DNA of 64,000 nucleotides from the NCBI RefSeq assembly GCF_010183535.1, contig NC_071328.1:992001-1056000 (forward strand), written 5' to 3'. A program made the position numbers and the translations under genes. Origin of the DNA: Caenorhabditis remanei (taxonomy: Eukaryota; Nematoda; Chromadorea; Rhabditida; Rhabditidae). Under the pieces are notes generated by a model. That model worked only from the letters and a program-made list of their open reading frames with translations. It was not told the origin of the DNA and searched no databases. Every line of letters starts with the position of its first letter. Positions within the stretch are counted from its first letter, which is position 1. Shown piece by piece: positions 1 through 12,900 of the stretch.

Positions 1-359
1 GTCTTCAATCGCATCGAATTCATCGACTCCTTTCGACTTTTTTCGCAAAGCTGATTTTCAGGTTGAAAACTGGTTTATCACCGAAAACTGAAACATTTTG
101 AAAGTTTTCAGCTTGAAAATCAGCTTCTCCGATCGAAAATTCATTAAAAATCTGCAGAAAGTCACATTTCTTCTGAATTTTCGTTGCGAAGCATGAGTTT
201 GGCCATCGAATTTTCGAAATTCAAGTAATTTTTCAGAGCGGAAACACATTTTTGAAGATTTTTGAATCTGGAGTAGCGGCGATGATTCGGTGAGTAATCC
301 GATTCGAAAGGAAAGGCGGATTTGGAGACGGCGACGATACTTGAGTGTATGCTGAGAAA

Positions 360-3180
360 ATGGGAAAAGAAACTGAAAATTCTGAAATTTGAAGACAATT
401 GGAGAGTTTTTAGAGCGGAAAAATTGAAAATGCATTGACATTTTTGATAGAAAAACTGGATTTTTTGCTTTTTTAAAGAGATTATCGGTTTCCCACTCTA
501 AAACCCTTAGAAATTGTCTCCGAAACTCTGGAATTTCAGCTTCTTTTCAGTTTTCCAGCATTCTGGTTTCCCAGTCGCCCTCTCCAATCGCATCGAATCC
601 ATCGACTCCCGATTACACCGCTTCCCGACGTCATCCCTCCGAAACCATCCGTATCGTCAGTCCGACTGAAAAAAATATCATAATTCCAGAAATTTTCATT
701 AAGAAATACCTCTTATCGTCGCCATATCCTCCTCATTGAATCCTCTCGAATCGGATCACTCACCGAGTCATCGCTGTCACTCCGAATTCCAAAATCATAG
801 AAAAATGAGTTTCCGCTCTGAAAAATGACTTAAAATTCCGAAAATTCGATGGCCAAACTTATGCTCCGATAATTCAAGAGAAATGTGACTTTTTTGCATA
901 TTTTCCATGGTTTTTCGATCAGAAAAGCTGATTTTCAGGTTAAAAACTGGTTTATCACTGAAATAAAACATTTTGAAAGTTTTTAGCTAGGAAATCAGCT
1001 TAGACGATCGAAAAATCTGTTGGAAATCCGTTAAAAGTCACATTTCTTCTGAATTTTCGTATCGAAATATCAGTTTTCACATCGAATTTTCGGATTTCAG
1101 AGTCATTTTTTTGAGAAAAAAACACATTTTTCGAAGATTTCTGAATCCGAAGTGAAGGCGATGACTTGGTGAGTGTCCGATTCGAATGGATTCAATGATG
1201 AGACGGAGACGATGGCCGAGGGATCGGAATGCCGGAAAATAAGAAAAAAAACTGAAAATTCTGAAGTTTGAAGGCAATTTGAGGGTTTTCAGAGCGGAAA
1301 CGTTGAAAATTCATCGATTTTTGACTGGAACAACCTGAAAATTGGAATTTTTGACGATTCGATGTAAAAATTCTCAAGAAACACTCAAAAAAAAGTCATC
1401 GAGTCGCCAGAAAAATCTAATTTTCCAGTTTTTCCAGTCAAAAAAATCAGTGAATTTTCAATTTTCCGCTCTAAAATGCTCCAAATTATCTCCAAATCTC
1501 AGAAATTTCAGTTTTTCCTGTTTTTTAGCATTCCGATACCTCAATCATCGTCTCTATCGTCGTATCCGTCTTCCCCTGAATCCATTCGAATCGCACAGCT
1601 CATCGGATCTTCATCAACATCATCTGAAACTCAAATTTCAGTTTTCTGTCTGAAAAAGTGTCAAATGCAACATTTCATTCCAGATTTATAATCTTTTAGA
1701 CGGGTTTTCCCCTCAAAAACTAGTTTTCACTCGAAAAAATTATCAGAAAACCACTTTTTATGGGTTTTTGAGTGAAAAACTGTCGGAAAATGTATATTTC
1801 GGTGGAAAATGTTATATTTGACACGTTTTCAGCTCGAAAATTGAAATTTGAGTTTCAGATGACGTTGATGAAGATCAAATAAGCGATTTGATTCGAATGG
1901 ATTCAAGGAGAAGACGGATTTGGAGACGGCGACGATAATTAAGGGATCGGAATGCAGGAAAACGAGAAAAACTGGAATTTCTGAGATTTGACGGCAATTT
2001 GAAGGATTTTAGAGCGGAAAAATTGAAAATTCATCGATTTTTTGACTGAAAAAACCGGGAAATTGGAATTTTTGACGATTCGATGCGAAATTTCTCAAAA
2101 ACCACCAAAAAGTCATCGAATAGCTAAAAATTCCAATTTTCCAGTTTTTCCAGTCAAAAATATCGACGAATATTCAATTTTCCGCTCTAAAATGCTCCAA
2201 ATTATCTCCAAATCTCAGAAATTTCAGTTTTTCCTGTTTTTTAGAATTCCGAAACCTCAATTGTCGTCTCTCTCGCCGAATCCGTCTTCCCCTGAATCCA
2301 TTTGAATGACATCGCTCATCGGATCTTCATCAACATCATCTGAAACTCAAATTCCAGATTTCTGGCTGAAAAAGTGTCAAATGCAACATTTCATTCCAGA
2401 TTTATACTCTTTTCGACGGGTTTTCCTCTCAAAAACTAGTTTTCACTGCAAACAATCATCAGAAAACCACTTTTTTTGGGTTTTTGAGTGGAAAATTGTC
2501 AAAAAGAGTATAAATCTGGACAAGAAATGTTATATTTGACACGTTTTCAGCTCGAAAATTGAAATTTGAGTTTCAGATGACGTTGATGTTAATTGGTTGA
2601 GCGATGCGATTCGAATGAATTCTAGGAGAAGACGGATTTGGAGACGGCGACGATGATTGAGGGATCGAAATGCTGGAAAATGAGAAAATATCTGGAATTT
2701 CAGAGATTTGAAGGCAATTTGAAGGGTTTTAGAGCGGAAAATTAAAAACTCATCGATTTTTTGACTGGAACAACCGGGAAATTGGAATTTTTTGAAAATT
2801 CGGTGAAAAATTTATCAAAAACCACCAAAAAAGTCATCGAGCCGCCAAAAATTCCAATTTTCCAGCTTTTTCCAGTCAAAAATATCAGTGAATTTTCATT
2901 TTTCTGCTCTAAAAACCCTTCAAATTGCCTTCAAATCTCAGAATTTCCAGTTTTTTTCTTATTTTCCCGGCAACCCGATTCCTCGATCATCGTTTCCATC
3001 ATCAAATCCATCCAAATTGAATCCATCGCTTCTGAAATAATAAAAATTATCATTTTTATCAATTTTTTATCAGAGAAACCCTTTTCGACACTCCACTCCA
3101 CCGCTACTCGACGTCCTCCATTCGAAACCAACCGAATCGTCCACTCGGCTGAAAATATATCATAAATTTCAGCCAACTTT
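360..3180. repeat. Tandem ~720-bp repeat units with internal palindromes
   Basis: The same block recurs with landmarks near 1356, 2079 and 2798, so the period is about 720 bp; a more diverged relative lies around 360-480. Each block holds an inverted repeat. The left arm reads through TTTTAGAGCGGAAAA and the right arm returns with TTTTCCGCTCTAAAA, separated by about 150 bp, so each unit could fold into a long imperfect hairpin. Blocks also share the segment GATTCGAATGGATTCA. Open frames here (up to 134 codons) change frame and sequence from unit to unit and look like by-products of the repeat. No gene is supported. Confidence 0.7.
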
Positions 3181-3199
3181 ACTACAAATTACCTCAAAA

Positions 3200-5100
3200 G
3201 TGTCCTCGCTGTCAGCTCCGTTTCTTGAAAAATCTGAAAATTGATGAGAATTGCAAGTGCGCTCCATTGAGACAGTGAGAAAAGAGTGTGTGGAAATGAG
3301 AGACACAGACATTTTTCAGATTTTCGATTGGAATTACTCACTTTTTCGATGGAAAATGTCGATTTTCAGACTGAAAAATAGAGTTTTCAGATTAAAATAT
3401 CGATTTTCAGGTAGTTTTTTTGTGAAATATTCGAAAAATATGATAATTTTGCGCTAAAAATTGAGGAAAACTTGGAAATCAGCGCTTCCTTGTTAGCGAA
3501 ACCCATCGCTCTCGCTCTCTGCGTCTCTTCGATCGTCACACTCTCTTCTCGGGTTTCGGTGGAGCGCGGTTACAGAATTTGAGTCAAGATGATAGGAAAA
3601 TACCGAAAACTGGTGTTTTTGAGTTATTTTTTCGGGTAAAAAGTTCAGAAATGTCTGAAAATCTTGATTTTCAGCTCAGAATGCCGGTTTTTTGAGTTGA
3701 AAATCGTCAGAAATTAGGTTTTTAACAGAACAAATTCAATTTTTCACTCAAAAACCCCATTTTCTCGTTCGAATTGTCAGAATAGAGAGATTTTTTGAAG
3801 TAGAGACGAATTAAATAGTTTTTTGTCAGAAATAAGACGATTTTCATTCAGTTTTCGACAAAAAAAAATGTATTTTTCAGCTCGTTTTTGGTCGAAATTT
3901 CTAGAAAATTAAGTTTTCAGTAGTGAAAATTGCTAGAAATTCTTTTTATGAGTATTTCAAGTCGGGAAATCGAATTGCTTGCAGTTTTCAATAACCAATC
4001 TCGCGAGAATTACAGAATGTGAAATTTTCGATGGAAAAACACAATTTCTGGATGATTTTTGGTTGGAATATCGTGAAAATTATGTGCCTGACATTAAAAT
4101 TTTCAGTTTTCAGATATTTTTTATCGATTTAAACAACCATCTTAGTTTTTAAAGATATCGGCGACAAAGGTGCTACAGTTTCCTGGAATATTCAATGAGT
4201 TTTAGAGTTATTTTGTCAAGATATCTGCGGGAATAGACACAAACAGCCTTCTAGAAAATTTTGATAATCAAACACAAAAGACCAACAATTTTATCAATGA
4301 TATTTAACAACAAATAATAATGAGAAAAAAATAAGAAGATACGGAACACACGTTTTGAGATTCTACTGAAAAAATTTAATTTAATTTTAAAAAAATCAAA
4401 AATCAAAAAAAAATGTGAGAATTATTGGAATTTCTGTGGTGGAATTGGTGAACTCAGTCGTTTGTTTCTGGATCTCCTTGCTTCTTCAAAAAGATAATTC
4501 ATAATTGTGTGAAATCGAAGAAATTGTGTGAAATCGAAGAAATTTAGTTGGGGAGTGGGGAAACATTGAATAAATGGAATTTAAAAAGGAGACCTCGATT
4601 ACTATATAAAAAATGGGAAAGGAAAAAAGGAAGGAAAACAATGAAAAGAATATTGGAAATTATAAACGAGTGATGGGTCAGATTTGATTTGAGAAAAACG
4701 GAATAAACTAATGAGACTCATGGGTGGGGAAGACCAGAAAAAAGTGAAATTGGGAAGAATCACTTTGAAGTCAATAAGAATGGGGATAACTTGGTGGATT
4801 TGTCGAGAGTCTATTCTTTGGTATTGTCGATGGCTTCCTGCAAAATGTATTTGATTATAGGATTCGAAACTTCAAAAAGGTTCAATTTTTCTCAAGTTTG
4901 GGAGCCTTCCTTTCAGCTTACTTTAATTTTTATTGGAATTGTAAAGCTAGTGGAATTGTATATGAAAAACTGCTGCTCTCTCCTTAGGATTGCAATTCTA
5001 GGACCGAGAGAAATCGATAAATAGTGTGTTTGCACACGGAGAATGCGTCTTTGCACCAGAAATATACATATTCAAACAAATATTGATTCTGCTCTTGATT
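3200..5100. other. Intergenic stretch without a supported gene
   Basis: AT-rich sequence with many short TTTTCAG/CTGAAAA palindromic fragments. Around 3480-3580 lies a patch with the dispersed motifs CTCTGCGTCTCTTC and GTGGAGCGCGGTT seen elsewhere in the window. A 77-codon open frame at 4791-5024 has no splice context and no recognisable domain. Sequence just upstream of 5109 probably contains the promoter of the F-box gene, but no clear element is seen. Confidence 0.5.
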
Positions 5101-5108
5101 CTTGCACA

Positions 5109-6342
5109 ATGAGTTCTATAAAGTTGCTATCGTTCCCTTTGCTGGTTTTCTCAGAAATAGTTCGTTCCATGGAGATAATGGAGATGTAAGTCTTTTTCAA
5201 GAAAAATCAATATATCCAAGGAACTCTTCTAGGATTTGAGAAATTGGGTCGATTTATTTTCAGATTAGAATTGTCTCAAGTGTCTCGTCGTATGCTGAAT
5301 GTGCTGAATCTAGCCAGAATATCGGTTGAAACGGTTCATGTTGTCAATGGAATTGTGGATAAAATAACTATCTTTAATGAGAGCTGCACTGAAAGAAAGT
5401 TCGCAATTGAATTTCTTAAAACACCTCAACCAGTAGTAGGTCAGATGAAGGTGAACAACATTTCTATCGATGTTTGGTTAGTTTCAAATAATTTCTTCTC
5501 GAGAACAACTGAAACCGTTTATTACAGTGGGAAAAATACAACTCAACAAATTATTAATTGCAATTCTAACCAATTTGGATACGGCCTTGTGCATGTGTTG
5601 ACACATATGGACAAGATATTCTATCGAATGGAATACTCTATTGGGATTGAATTGAGCACACTGAATGCAATGAGAGGAGTACTTTGTCATTCGATTTTTA
5701 GGAAATGCGATTATGTGCAGATTAGAGGGAGGAAAGAGACACTATCGAATGAAGACTGTGAATATCTATTGGAGAAGACTCAACCAACCACTGGAATTAC
5801 AATTTTCAGCAAATTGAGTCCTGACTTTGACTACAAAAAGGTGAGTAAGGTTTTCGAAAGACTACTATCCAAACCCACTTCCAGATCCTTCACTTCTCCC
5901 GCCTTCGTGTACCAAACCTTGGTAAAATGCCTCTGGAAGACTTGAAGGCGTTGGATAGTGAAATCGCTAATCTGGGAAATCACCAGTTCACAGAATCTGA
6001 TATCAATGAATTCCTCCATCACTGGATTGAGGGAAATAATAGAAAATTGAGACGACTAAAGTTAGACGGATTCAAAGATGCTCCAGATTGGGATGCTCTT
6101 CTGAAGGATATCTCTTATACGGAATGGAGTTCAAAAGAGAGAGAAAAGAACTACAAGTGAGTTATCAACTAAATTACCTAATCAACATCTCAGTTCTCAG
6201 ATCTAAATACACGCATACAGAGGAAACTATCGATTGTGAGAATGGAAGGGATTTCATGGACAAGAATGGACAACTGGCTACTGTAGTCTATCATTCGGAA
6301 TTCTTGGACTTCCTCATTTGGAATGACCGGTTCCCAGAATAA
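5109..6342 (+). CDS. F-box protein with FBA_2-type C-terminal domain
   Basis: Four exons join in phase: 5109-5185, 5264-5840, 5885-6156 and 6201-6342, giving 355 aa with GTAAGT/GTGAGT donors and TTCAG-type acceptors. Residues about 6-44 (beginning LLSFPLLVFSEIV, then LELSQVSRRM) match a nematode F-box, the Skp1-binding motif of SCF ubiquitin ligases. Residues about 180-330, including KMPLEDLKALDSEIANL and FTESDINEFLHHWIEG, match the F-box-associated type 2 domain expected to bind the substrate. This fits the very large, fast-evolving nematode F-box-B (fbxb) family, so the exact member cannot be named. The start is the ATG heading the F-box exon. No frame breaks are seen. The target protein is unknown. 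Minus-strand frames over it are shadows. Confidence 0.85.
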
Positions 6343-6581
6343 TTCGAAAAATTCTGATTGATTGGGGTAAAACCACCGAAATTTCAACTTTTCATTGATT
6401 TCTAAATAATTTTTCTCTTGAATTTCTCCATTTTTTGACGAAAAATCTAGTTTTTCAAAAACTTTTTGCTTGGAGCTCTATTGAAAATTCAAAAATTTAG
6501 AAGAATCGCTCGATGTGTACCAAACGTGTAAAATTTTTTTTTCCACTTTTTCCCGACCTATACACTTAAAAAAACATTGCA

Positions 6582-7812
6582 CTAGAGGAACTTAAACATG
6601 TATGGGCTTTCACCAACCGTGACAGTCTTCTCCTTGTTGGCAACGATTCCATTAACACATTGTTCGGTGAAGCTGTCAGCGCTTTCAGACAAAAGACGAG
6701 TGGAATGAAGCACGGTACGGGCGAGGATTGGCTTGAAGAAGTCATGCTCAAATTTGATATTGGATCCACCGACGGTCACAGCTCCCTGGAATATAATTGA
6801 TAACAAAGGCAAAGAGAAGCTGAAAATTGTTTACTTGGTTACACAAAACCTGGGAGACGACAATGGTGATGGCCTCGCGGTGAGAATTCAGGTTTTCTGG
6901 CTCGTCCTCTGAAAGCGAGTGCTCTCCGAGTCCACATCTTAGTCCGGATCCCAAGAAGCTTCCCATTTTAAGGAAAACTTCGGCTACTGTCGTGAGTGCT
7001 TTGTGCACCTCGGCAAGAGCGTCTGGGGCTGCGGGAACCTTGAATTTGATTGGTGATATGACAAACCGGAGTTTGGTGAGTTCGGTGACGGTGGTGGCGA
7101 GCTTCTCGGCGAATCCCTTGCTGGTGTTGAGTCCGGTTCCGACGACGAGTTGGCAGAGATGTGGGAGAGTCGACTCGACACGGGCGATCAAATTTTCGAG
7201 TTGTTGCACATAGGTACAGAACTCTTGTCCAAGAGTCAGTGGAACGGCGTCTTGAGTGTGGGTCCGTCCGATCTTGAAGTCATCTTTGCACTCTTCAGCC
7301 TTGCTGTTGAGAGCAGCACGTAGTTTCTTCAGAGCCGGAAGAAGACGAGAGTGGATTTCAATGCTGACGGAGATATGCATAGCAGACTGGAAAGTAGCGT
7401 TTGCGGTCTGAGACATGTTAACATGGGCATCAGGATGAACTGGCGTCTTCGATCCGAGATTTCCTCCCATATTTTCGATGGCACGGTTGGAGATCACTTC
7501 ATTGACGTTTGTATCCCAAGCAGAAGCATGCCAGACGAGAAGTGGGAAGTGATCGTCGAGTTTTCCGTTGACAACATCATCAGCGGCCTGGCTGATAGCG
7601 TCGGCGAGTTTCTTGTCGAGTCCGAACTCGGTGTTGACGAGAGCGGCGGCCTTCTTGAGGAGACCAAAAGCATGAATCACTGGGAGCGGCATACGATCTT
7701 CGGGACTTCCGATCTTGAAGCTCGTTTGGCATTGTAAACGGGCGGTTCCGGCTCCATAAAACTTGTCGGCAGGTACTTCGAGCTCTCCGAAGATGTCGCG
7801 TTCCTTGCGAGT
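6582..7812 (-). CDS. Fumarate hydratase (class II) homologue, probable pseudoenzyme
   Basis: Exons 7812-6835 and 6785-6582 (minus) join in phase 0 and encode 393 aa of the fumarase/aspartase superfamily. The exon opens with [20 protein letters not shown], followed by the [17 protein letters not shown] signature and a GAVTVGGSN segment, all typical of class II fumarase of the TCA cycle. Other key motifs are broken. The SGTQTN substrate loop is replaced by HASAWDTN (7507-7530) with residues missing. The SSND motif is TANA (about 7390-7407). The GSSxMPxKxN catalytic loop is deleted, leaving [12 protein letters not shown] (about 6868-6903). The protein also stops about 50 residues before the usual C-terminus. 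The frame itself is intact over 1.2 kb, which argues for a retained divergent paralogue rather than a dead gene. Its own start is unclear: the first exon begins mid-protein after a good acceptor, so 5' exons lie upstream, possibly the coiled-coil exons at 8939-9820. Catalysis is unlikely. Confidence 0.8.
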
Positions 7813-7899
7813 CTGGAATTATAGAAAGGACTATTTAAGAGATTTTAACGTGAAAGTGTTGTTTTCAGCATGTTTTGAACAAAAAAAGACGCCTCATTA

Positions 7900-8535
7900 T
7901 TATAGCTACAGTAACCCGTGGGTTTACACCAGTTCAATTTTGGGTGATTAACTCAACTAATTAGTGTAATTAGTTAAAAATTGGGTTGAAAAGTAAGAAA
8001 GTATCGACTTTTTCTCGATCTCTCTGTAGGAATACCGATTTTTCTTTGGCAAATTTCTGAATAATCAAAAAATGCTCCAAGGTACTAGAAAATAAGCAAA
8101 ATCGACAGTCATTTTGACAAATTACATTTTCAGAGTGACTTATCAGCAATTTTCAGATAAAATCCTTGATTTTCAGATATAATTAGGTACGTGGGTTAAC
8201 AGCTCAATTTTGGGTAATTAACTCAACTAATTAGGGTAATTAGCTTGAAAATTTGGTTAAAAAGTTAGAAATTTTTGATTTTTCCTCGATCTCTCTATAG
8301 AAATACCGATGTTTTCCTAGGAAACTTCTGAGTAACTGAAAATGCTCCAAAGTACTAGAAAATGAGCAAAACTGACAATCTATTTGACACATTTTCAGAT
8401 TGACTTTTTTAGCAATTTTCAGATGAAATCCCTGATTTTCAGATCTAATTAAACATGTGGGTTTACAGTTTAATTTTGGGGTAATTAACTCAACTAATTA
8501 GTGTAATTAGCCTAAAATTTGGTTGAAAAATCGGA
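7900..8535. repeat. Three tandem ~270-bp repeats in the intron
   Basis: A block containing TTTTGGGT(G)ATTAACTCAACTAATTAG-like sequence occurs near 7935, 8205 and 8475, a spacing of roughly 270 bp. The copies share a following segment on CTCGATCTCTCT and AATGCTCCAA. They lie between the first fumarase-like exon and the coiled-coil exons, so they are intronic if those exons belong to one gene. Between 8540 and 8930 no further structure was found. Confidence 0.7.
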
Positions 8536-8938
8536 AAACAAGAAAGCACGACCATTTTTCTGCTTGATTGCTGGCTAGTTTTCACAGAAATTCAGTTTTT
8601 CAAGTACTTTTTGCCGAAAATATCTTTAGAGTTCAAAAAATCATAACTCTTTTTGGCAGGAAAATTCATAATGAAACTGCTTTTTGCATTAAAAAGTGGG
8701 ATTTATCGTATATACCTCCTGACTAAATTGGGTTTGAAAAATATTCTTTTAGGATTCCGGAGATCTAAATACCGGACCACGAGTTGTCGTTCTACTTGAA
8801 AACACGGATTTTGGAGATTAGGACTTTTTGATAGCCGTTTTTGTCTTTTTAAAGACATTTTAATTTCTTGATCACCAATTTTATCTATCTCCGAGTATAC
8901 AATTTTCCCCTTTTTCCCACTAAACTGCTAATCGTTAC

Positions 8939-9820
8939 CTTGAAAATTTGATCAATAAGGCCTACAGCTTGTAAAATCGATTGTTCATCATCTTGTTCGA
9001 TAAGCTTGATCTCATTTTCGAGTTCGGTTTGAACCTTTCTCACACTCAATCTTTCACCTTTCGCCATTCTTTCCAGCTGCAAATTGAGTTAACTTAGTGT
9101 TTTTGGAGTAAAAAAAGTTAAGTGTTCGTAGTGAAAAGATTTTTGTCATGTCATTGGTACAAAAAAGTCTATGGTAATTTTGAATTTTTCGAAGAAAAAA
9201 CTGAAATAATTTTCAGTCTAGTAAAGACTACGCCGGTATGTATTTCTACCGGAATAATATAATTTTTGACAGTTTTTTCGGCTATTTCTGCATTATTTCA
9301 TCGACTTCATCCATTTCTCTAACGTTCTTCGTATTGTCACCATTTTCCCTACCTCTTCCTTCCAATATACAGCATCTTTCTTCTTTCGTAGAAGATTCAA
9401 AACGACTCCATGTTCCTCTTCCATTTTTCGCACTTTGCTTCTTTCTTCAACAAGTTGTTTCTCCTGTAAAAAAGCAATTTTCCCGATTCTGACCGATTTT
9501 TTTTCTGAATTTCGAGGTTTTTGATTTCAGAACCTTTAAAAAGGCATTTTATGTCACTTTTCAAATTTTGGACATGATCAAAAGTGGCAAACACAGGAAG
9601 ACAGAACGGGGTCTTTTATCAGGTATTTCCGAACAAAAATCTCAATTTCGGTTCAAAAATTGGGATATTGGAGCAGAACTAAGTGAAAGAAAAACATTCT
9701 CACCAGATTCGCATTGTCCGTTTCCCACTCTTTAGCAGTTTCCAGCAGGTAGTCCACCTCTTGCTGGTGGTACTCTTCCTTCAATAGGAGTGTGTTGTAT
9801 TTCTGTTGTAATTCTTCCAT
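8939..9820 (-). CDS. Coiled-coil exons, possible 5' part of the fumarase-like gene
   Basis: Three minus-strand exons all begin and end in phase 0: 9820-9704, 9463-9353 and 9076-8939, together 122 aa. The proposed start is the ATG at 9820, eight bases after a TTTCAG that could serve as a spliced-leader acceptor. The product is charged and heptad-like, with segments MEELQQKYNTLLLKEEYHQQ, EKQLVEERSKVRKMEEEHG and VQTELENEIKLIEQDDEQ, ending LIDQIFK before GTAACG. No catalytic domain is seen and no family is recognised. The next downstream exon in phase 0 is the fumarase-like exon at 7812, giving a joined protein of 515 aa. The alternative is a separate small coiled-coil gene whose last exon was missed, or whose middle exon runs on to a stop near 9296. 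The join is inference. Confidence 0.5.
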
Positions 9821-9949
9821 TTTCTTATCTGAAATTTTGGAAGTTATGGGAATTTTTTATGAATATTGAGCTAATAAGTAATTTTCAGTGCTCTAAATTA
9901 CCTAACAATGAGAATATTGATAAAATCAACAATTTTAAGGGCTCTAAAA

Positions 9950-12900
9950 TTGGTTTGAAATACAAGTGGGTACTGTAGCTCCGCCCCTAACGGATATGCC
10001 ACGCCCACTTTTTTGAATTTCGTACCAATTTTTGGAATTTTTGTGCCTTCGCTCCAGTTTGGACTGGAATTCCAGGGATACTGTAGTCCCGCCCATTTCC
10101 AAATTTGAAGAATGGTTTCTGGACTCCAAAAGTTGAAATTTCCGAATTTCAATCACTTTTCAGGTGGTCCCATCTCCAAAATGGTTTTGAAATTCAAGTG
10201 GGTACTGTAGCTCCGCCCCTAACGGATATGCCACGCCCACTTTTTTGAATTTCGTACCAATTTTTGGAAAAATTTTCAAATTTCGAACTCAGAGAAAAGT
10301 TTTAAAACTCGAAAATAAGCAGTCGGAGCTCTTTTTTCGCAGATATTCAGTTTCCTTTCTGAATAGAAAATCACAACGAGGAACCAGTTTTTTGGAATTT
10401 TCAGCAAGAAGTCCAGATTTTTCAAGCAAAATTGGAGATATTTGGGTCAGACATCCAAAAATATCCTCAAATTTTCAAGACGGACGACGAATGTTTCAGA
10501 TGGAATTCTGAGTGCCTATTTCCAGAAAAATGATAACTTTCAGCATAAAATCATCAGTCTAAACACTAACTATCTTCGATACAGTGTGGACTGGAATTTC
10601 AGACATCCTGGGGTACTGTAGCCCCGCCCACTTTCGAATTTAAACAAGTTTTTCGTGGTTTCAGGGCTCACAAATCTGAAATTAACCATCTCATCTCCAA
10701 AATGGTTTTGAAATTCAAATGGGTACTGTAGCTCCGCCCATAACGGAGAAGGCACGCCCACTTTTTGAATTTCGTTCCAATTTTTCGGAGTTTTTCGTTC
10801 AAAATTCGAGACTTCAAACTGAGAAAAAAATTCGAAAAGCCGAAAATGAGCATTCGGTGTTCACTTTTTTTCAAATTTTCAGAAGGAAAACAACTGGAAA
10901 TGCTTATTTCCGACCAAACTACTTCAAATTGAAGACTTTTTGGGCCCGAAACTGCTCGGATTCCCTCTTTTTTGAAAAAATATATCAAAATGTGATCATT
11001 TTTCTTCGAGAAATCCTATTCTGACCAATTTTTCATGGGATGCTCGAGTTTTCAGAGGAGAAATGAGAAAATGGTGATGAAAAATCATGAAAAAATGGTA
11101 AATGGTTTCTGGGCATCAGAAGTTGAAATTGTCGAAATTCAACTCGTTTCAAATGTTCTCACCTTCAAATGCTCCAAGTCTACTCTTCTCCAAAATGGTT
11201 TTGAAATTCAAGGGGTTACTGTAGCTCCGCCCATAACGGATATGCCACGCCCACTTTTTGAATTTCGTACCACTTTTTTGGAGTTTTTTTGTGAAATTTC
11301 GAAATTTCAAATTGAGAAAAAAGTATGAAAACTCGAAAATGAGCATTTGGAGCTCTTTTTTCGCACATTTAAGCCGGAAAAGGCGGGGAATGTCGTTTTT
11401 TTCAGCAAAACTACTTCATATTAAAGATTTTCTGAGTCCGTGACTGCTCGGATTCTCACTTTTTTGAAAAAATATATCAAAATGTGATCATTTTTCTTCG
11501 AGAAATCCTATCCTGACCGTTTTTTCATGGGATGCTCGAGTTTTCAGAGGAGAAATGAGAAAATGGTGATGAAAATTAATGAAATTAGACTCAGCGCGGT
11601 GGTAATCGGAAGAAGAAAAAAGGAGAAATACGGTATGCGTGGGAGGGGAATCAATCAATAATGCCACGTAGCGTTCTTTCGAGAAGACGTGTGACAATGT
11701 GAACGCCATTTGCTGTTTGTTTAGACATCCGTTTTGGCAGATGGTCGTGAAACTACACAGTACCCTAATTAACTAAATACCGTGTGTGACAGATGAAAGG
11801 TGCCGAATTTTCACGTCTACAAGGGAGATTACAATCTGATTGACAACGTGAAGATTGTGCGCGAACTGGATAGACTGAGCTATTTAGAGTCAACTAACTA
11901 GAGGGGTAATTATCGATTTCCATTTTTTTGAAAAATATATCTAAATTTGATAGATTTTTCCGGGGAAATCCTATTCTGACCGATTTTTCATGGGACACTC
12001 AAGTTTTCAGCGGTAAAATGAGAAAATGTCATGAAAAATCATGAAATTTGAGTTAGCGCAGTGGTAATCGAACGAAGAAAAATGGAGAAATACAGTACTA
12101 ATTAGGGTCAACTAATTAGAGGGGTAATTATCGATTTTTCGTATATTCGCTACACTTTGGACTGGAATTCCAGGGATACTGTAGTCCCGCCCATTTCCAA
12201 ATTTGAAGAATGGTTTCTGGGCTCCAAAAGTTGAAAATTCCGAATTTCAACCACTTTTCAGGCGTACTCATCTCCAAAATGGTTTTGAAATTGCATTGGG
12301 TATTGTAGCTCCGCCCCTAACGGATAAGCCACGCCCACTTTTCAAATTTCTTTCCAATTTTTGGAGTTTTTTGGTGAAAATTCGAGATTTCAAGCTGAGC
12401 ACAAAATTTGAAAAGTTGGAAATGAGCATTCGGAGCTCTTTTTTCGCAGATTATCTGATTTTCAGTTTTTTTCTGAATGGAAAATCACAAGGAATAACCA
12501 CATTTTCAGAATTTTCAGTCAGAAATCTAGAAAGGTTTCAGCATAAAATCATCAGTCTCAACACTAATTATCTTCGATACAGTGTGGACTGGAATTGCAG
12601 ACACCCTGGGGTACTGTAGCCCCGCCCACTTTCCAATTCAAACAAGTTCTCGTGGTTTCTGGGATGTACTCATCTCCAAATTGGTTCTGATATTCAAGTG
12701 GGTACTGTAGCTCCGCCCATAACGGAAATGCCACGCCCACTTTTTTAATTTCGTACCAGTTTTTTGGAGTTTTGAAAACTCGAAAATGAGCATTCAGAGC
12801 ACTTTTTTCGCAGATTTTCAGTTTTTTTTTTCTGAATGGAAAATCACAGGGAACATCCACTTTTTCAGAATTTTCAGCCAGAAATCCAGATTTTTCCAGT

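Noticed and set aside
2761..3165. 134-codon open frame in the left repeat
   Set aside because: Follows the 720-bp repeat unit and is rich in Phe/Ser/Lys from A/T runs. Neighbouring units do not keep the frame.
4791..5024. 77-codon open frame before the F-box gene
   Set aside because: No domain, no splice context, and it stops before the F-box start.
7351..7737. 128-codon plus-strand open frame
   Set aside because: Antisense shadow of the fumarase-like exon.
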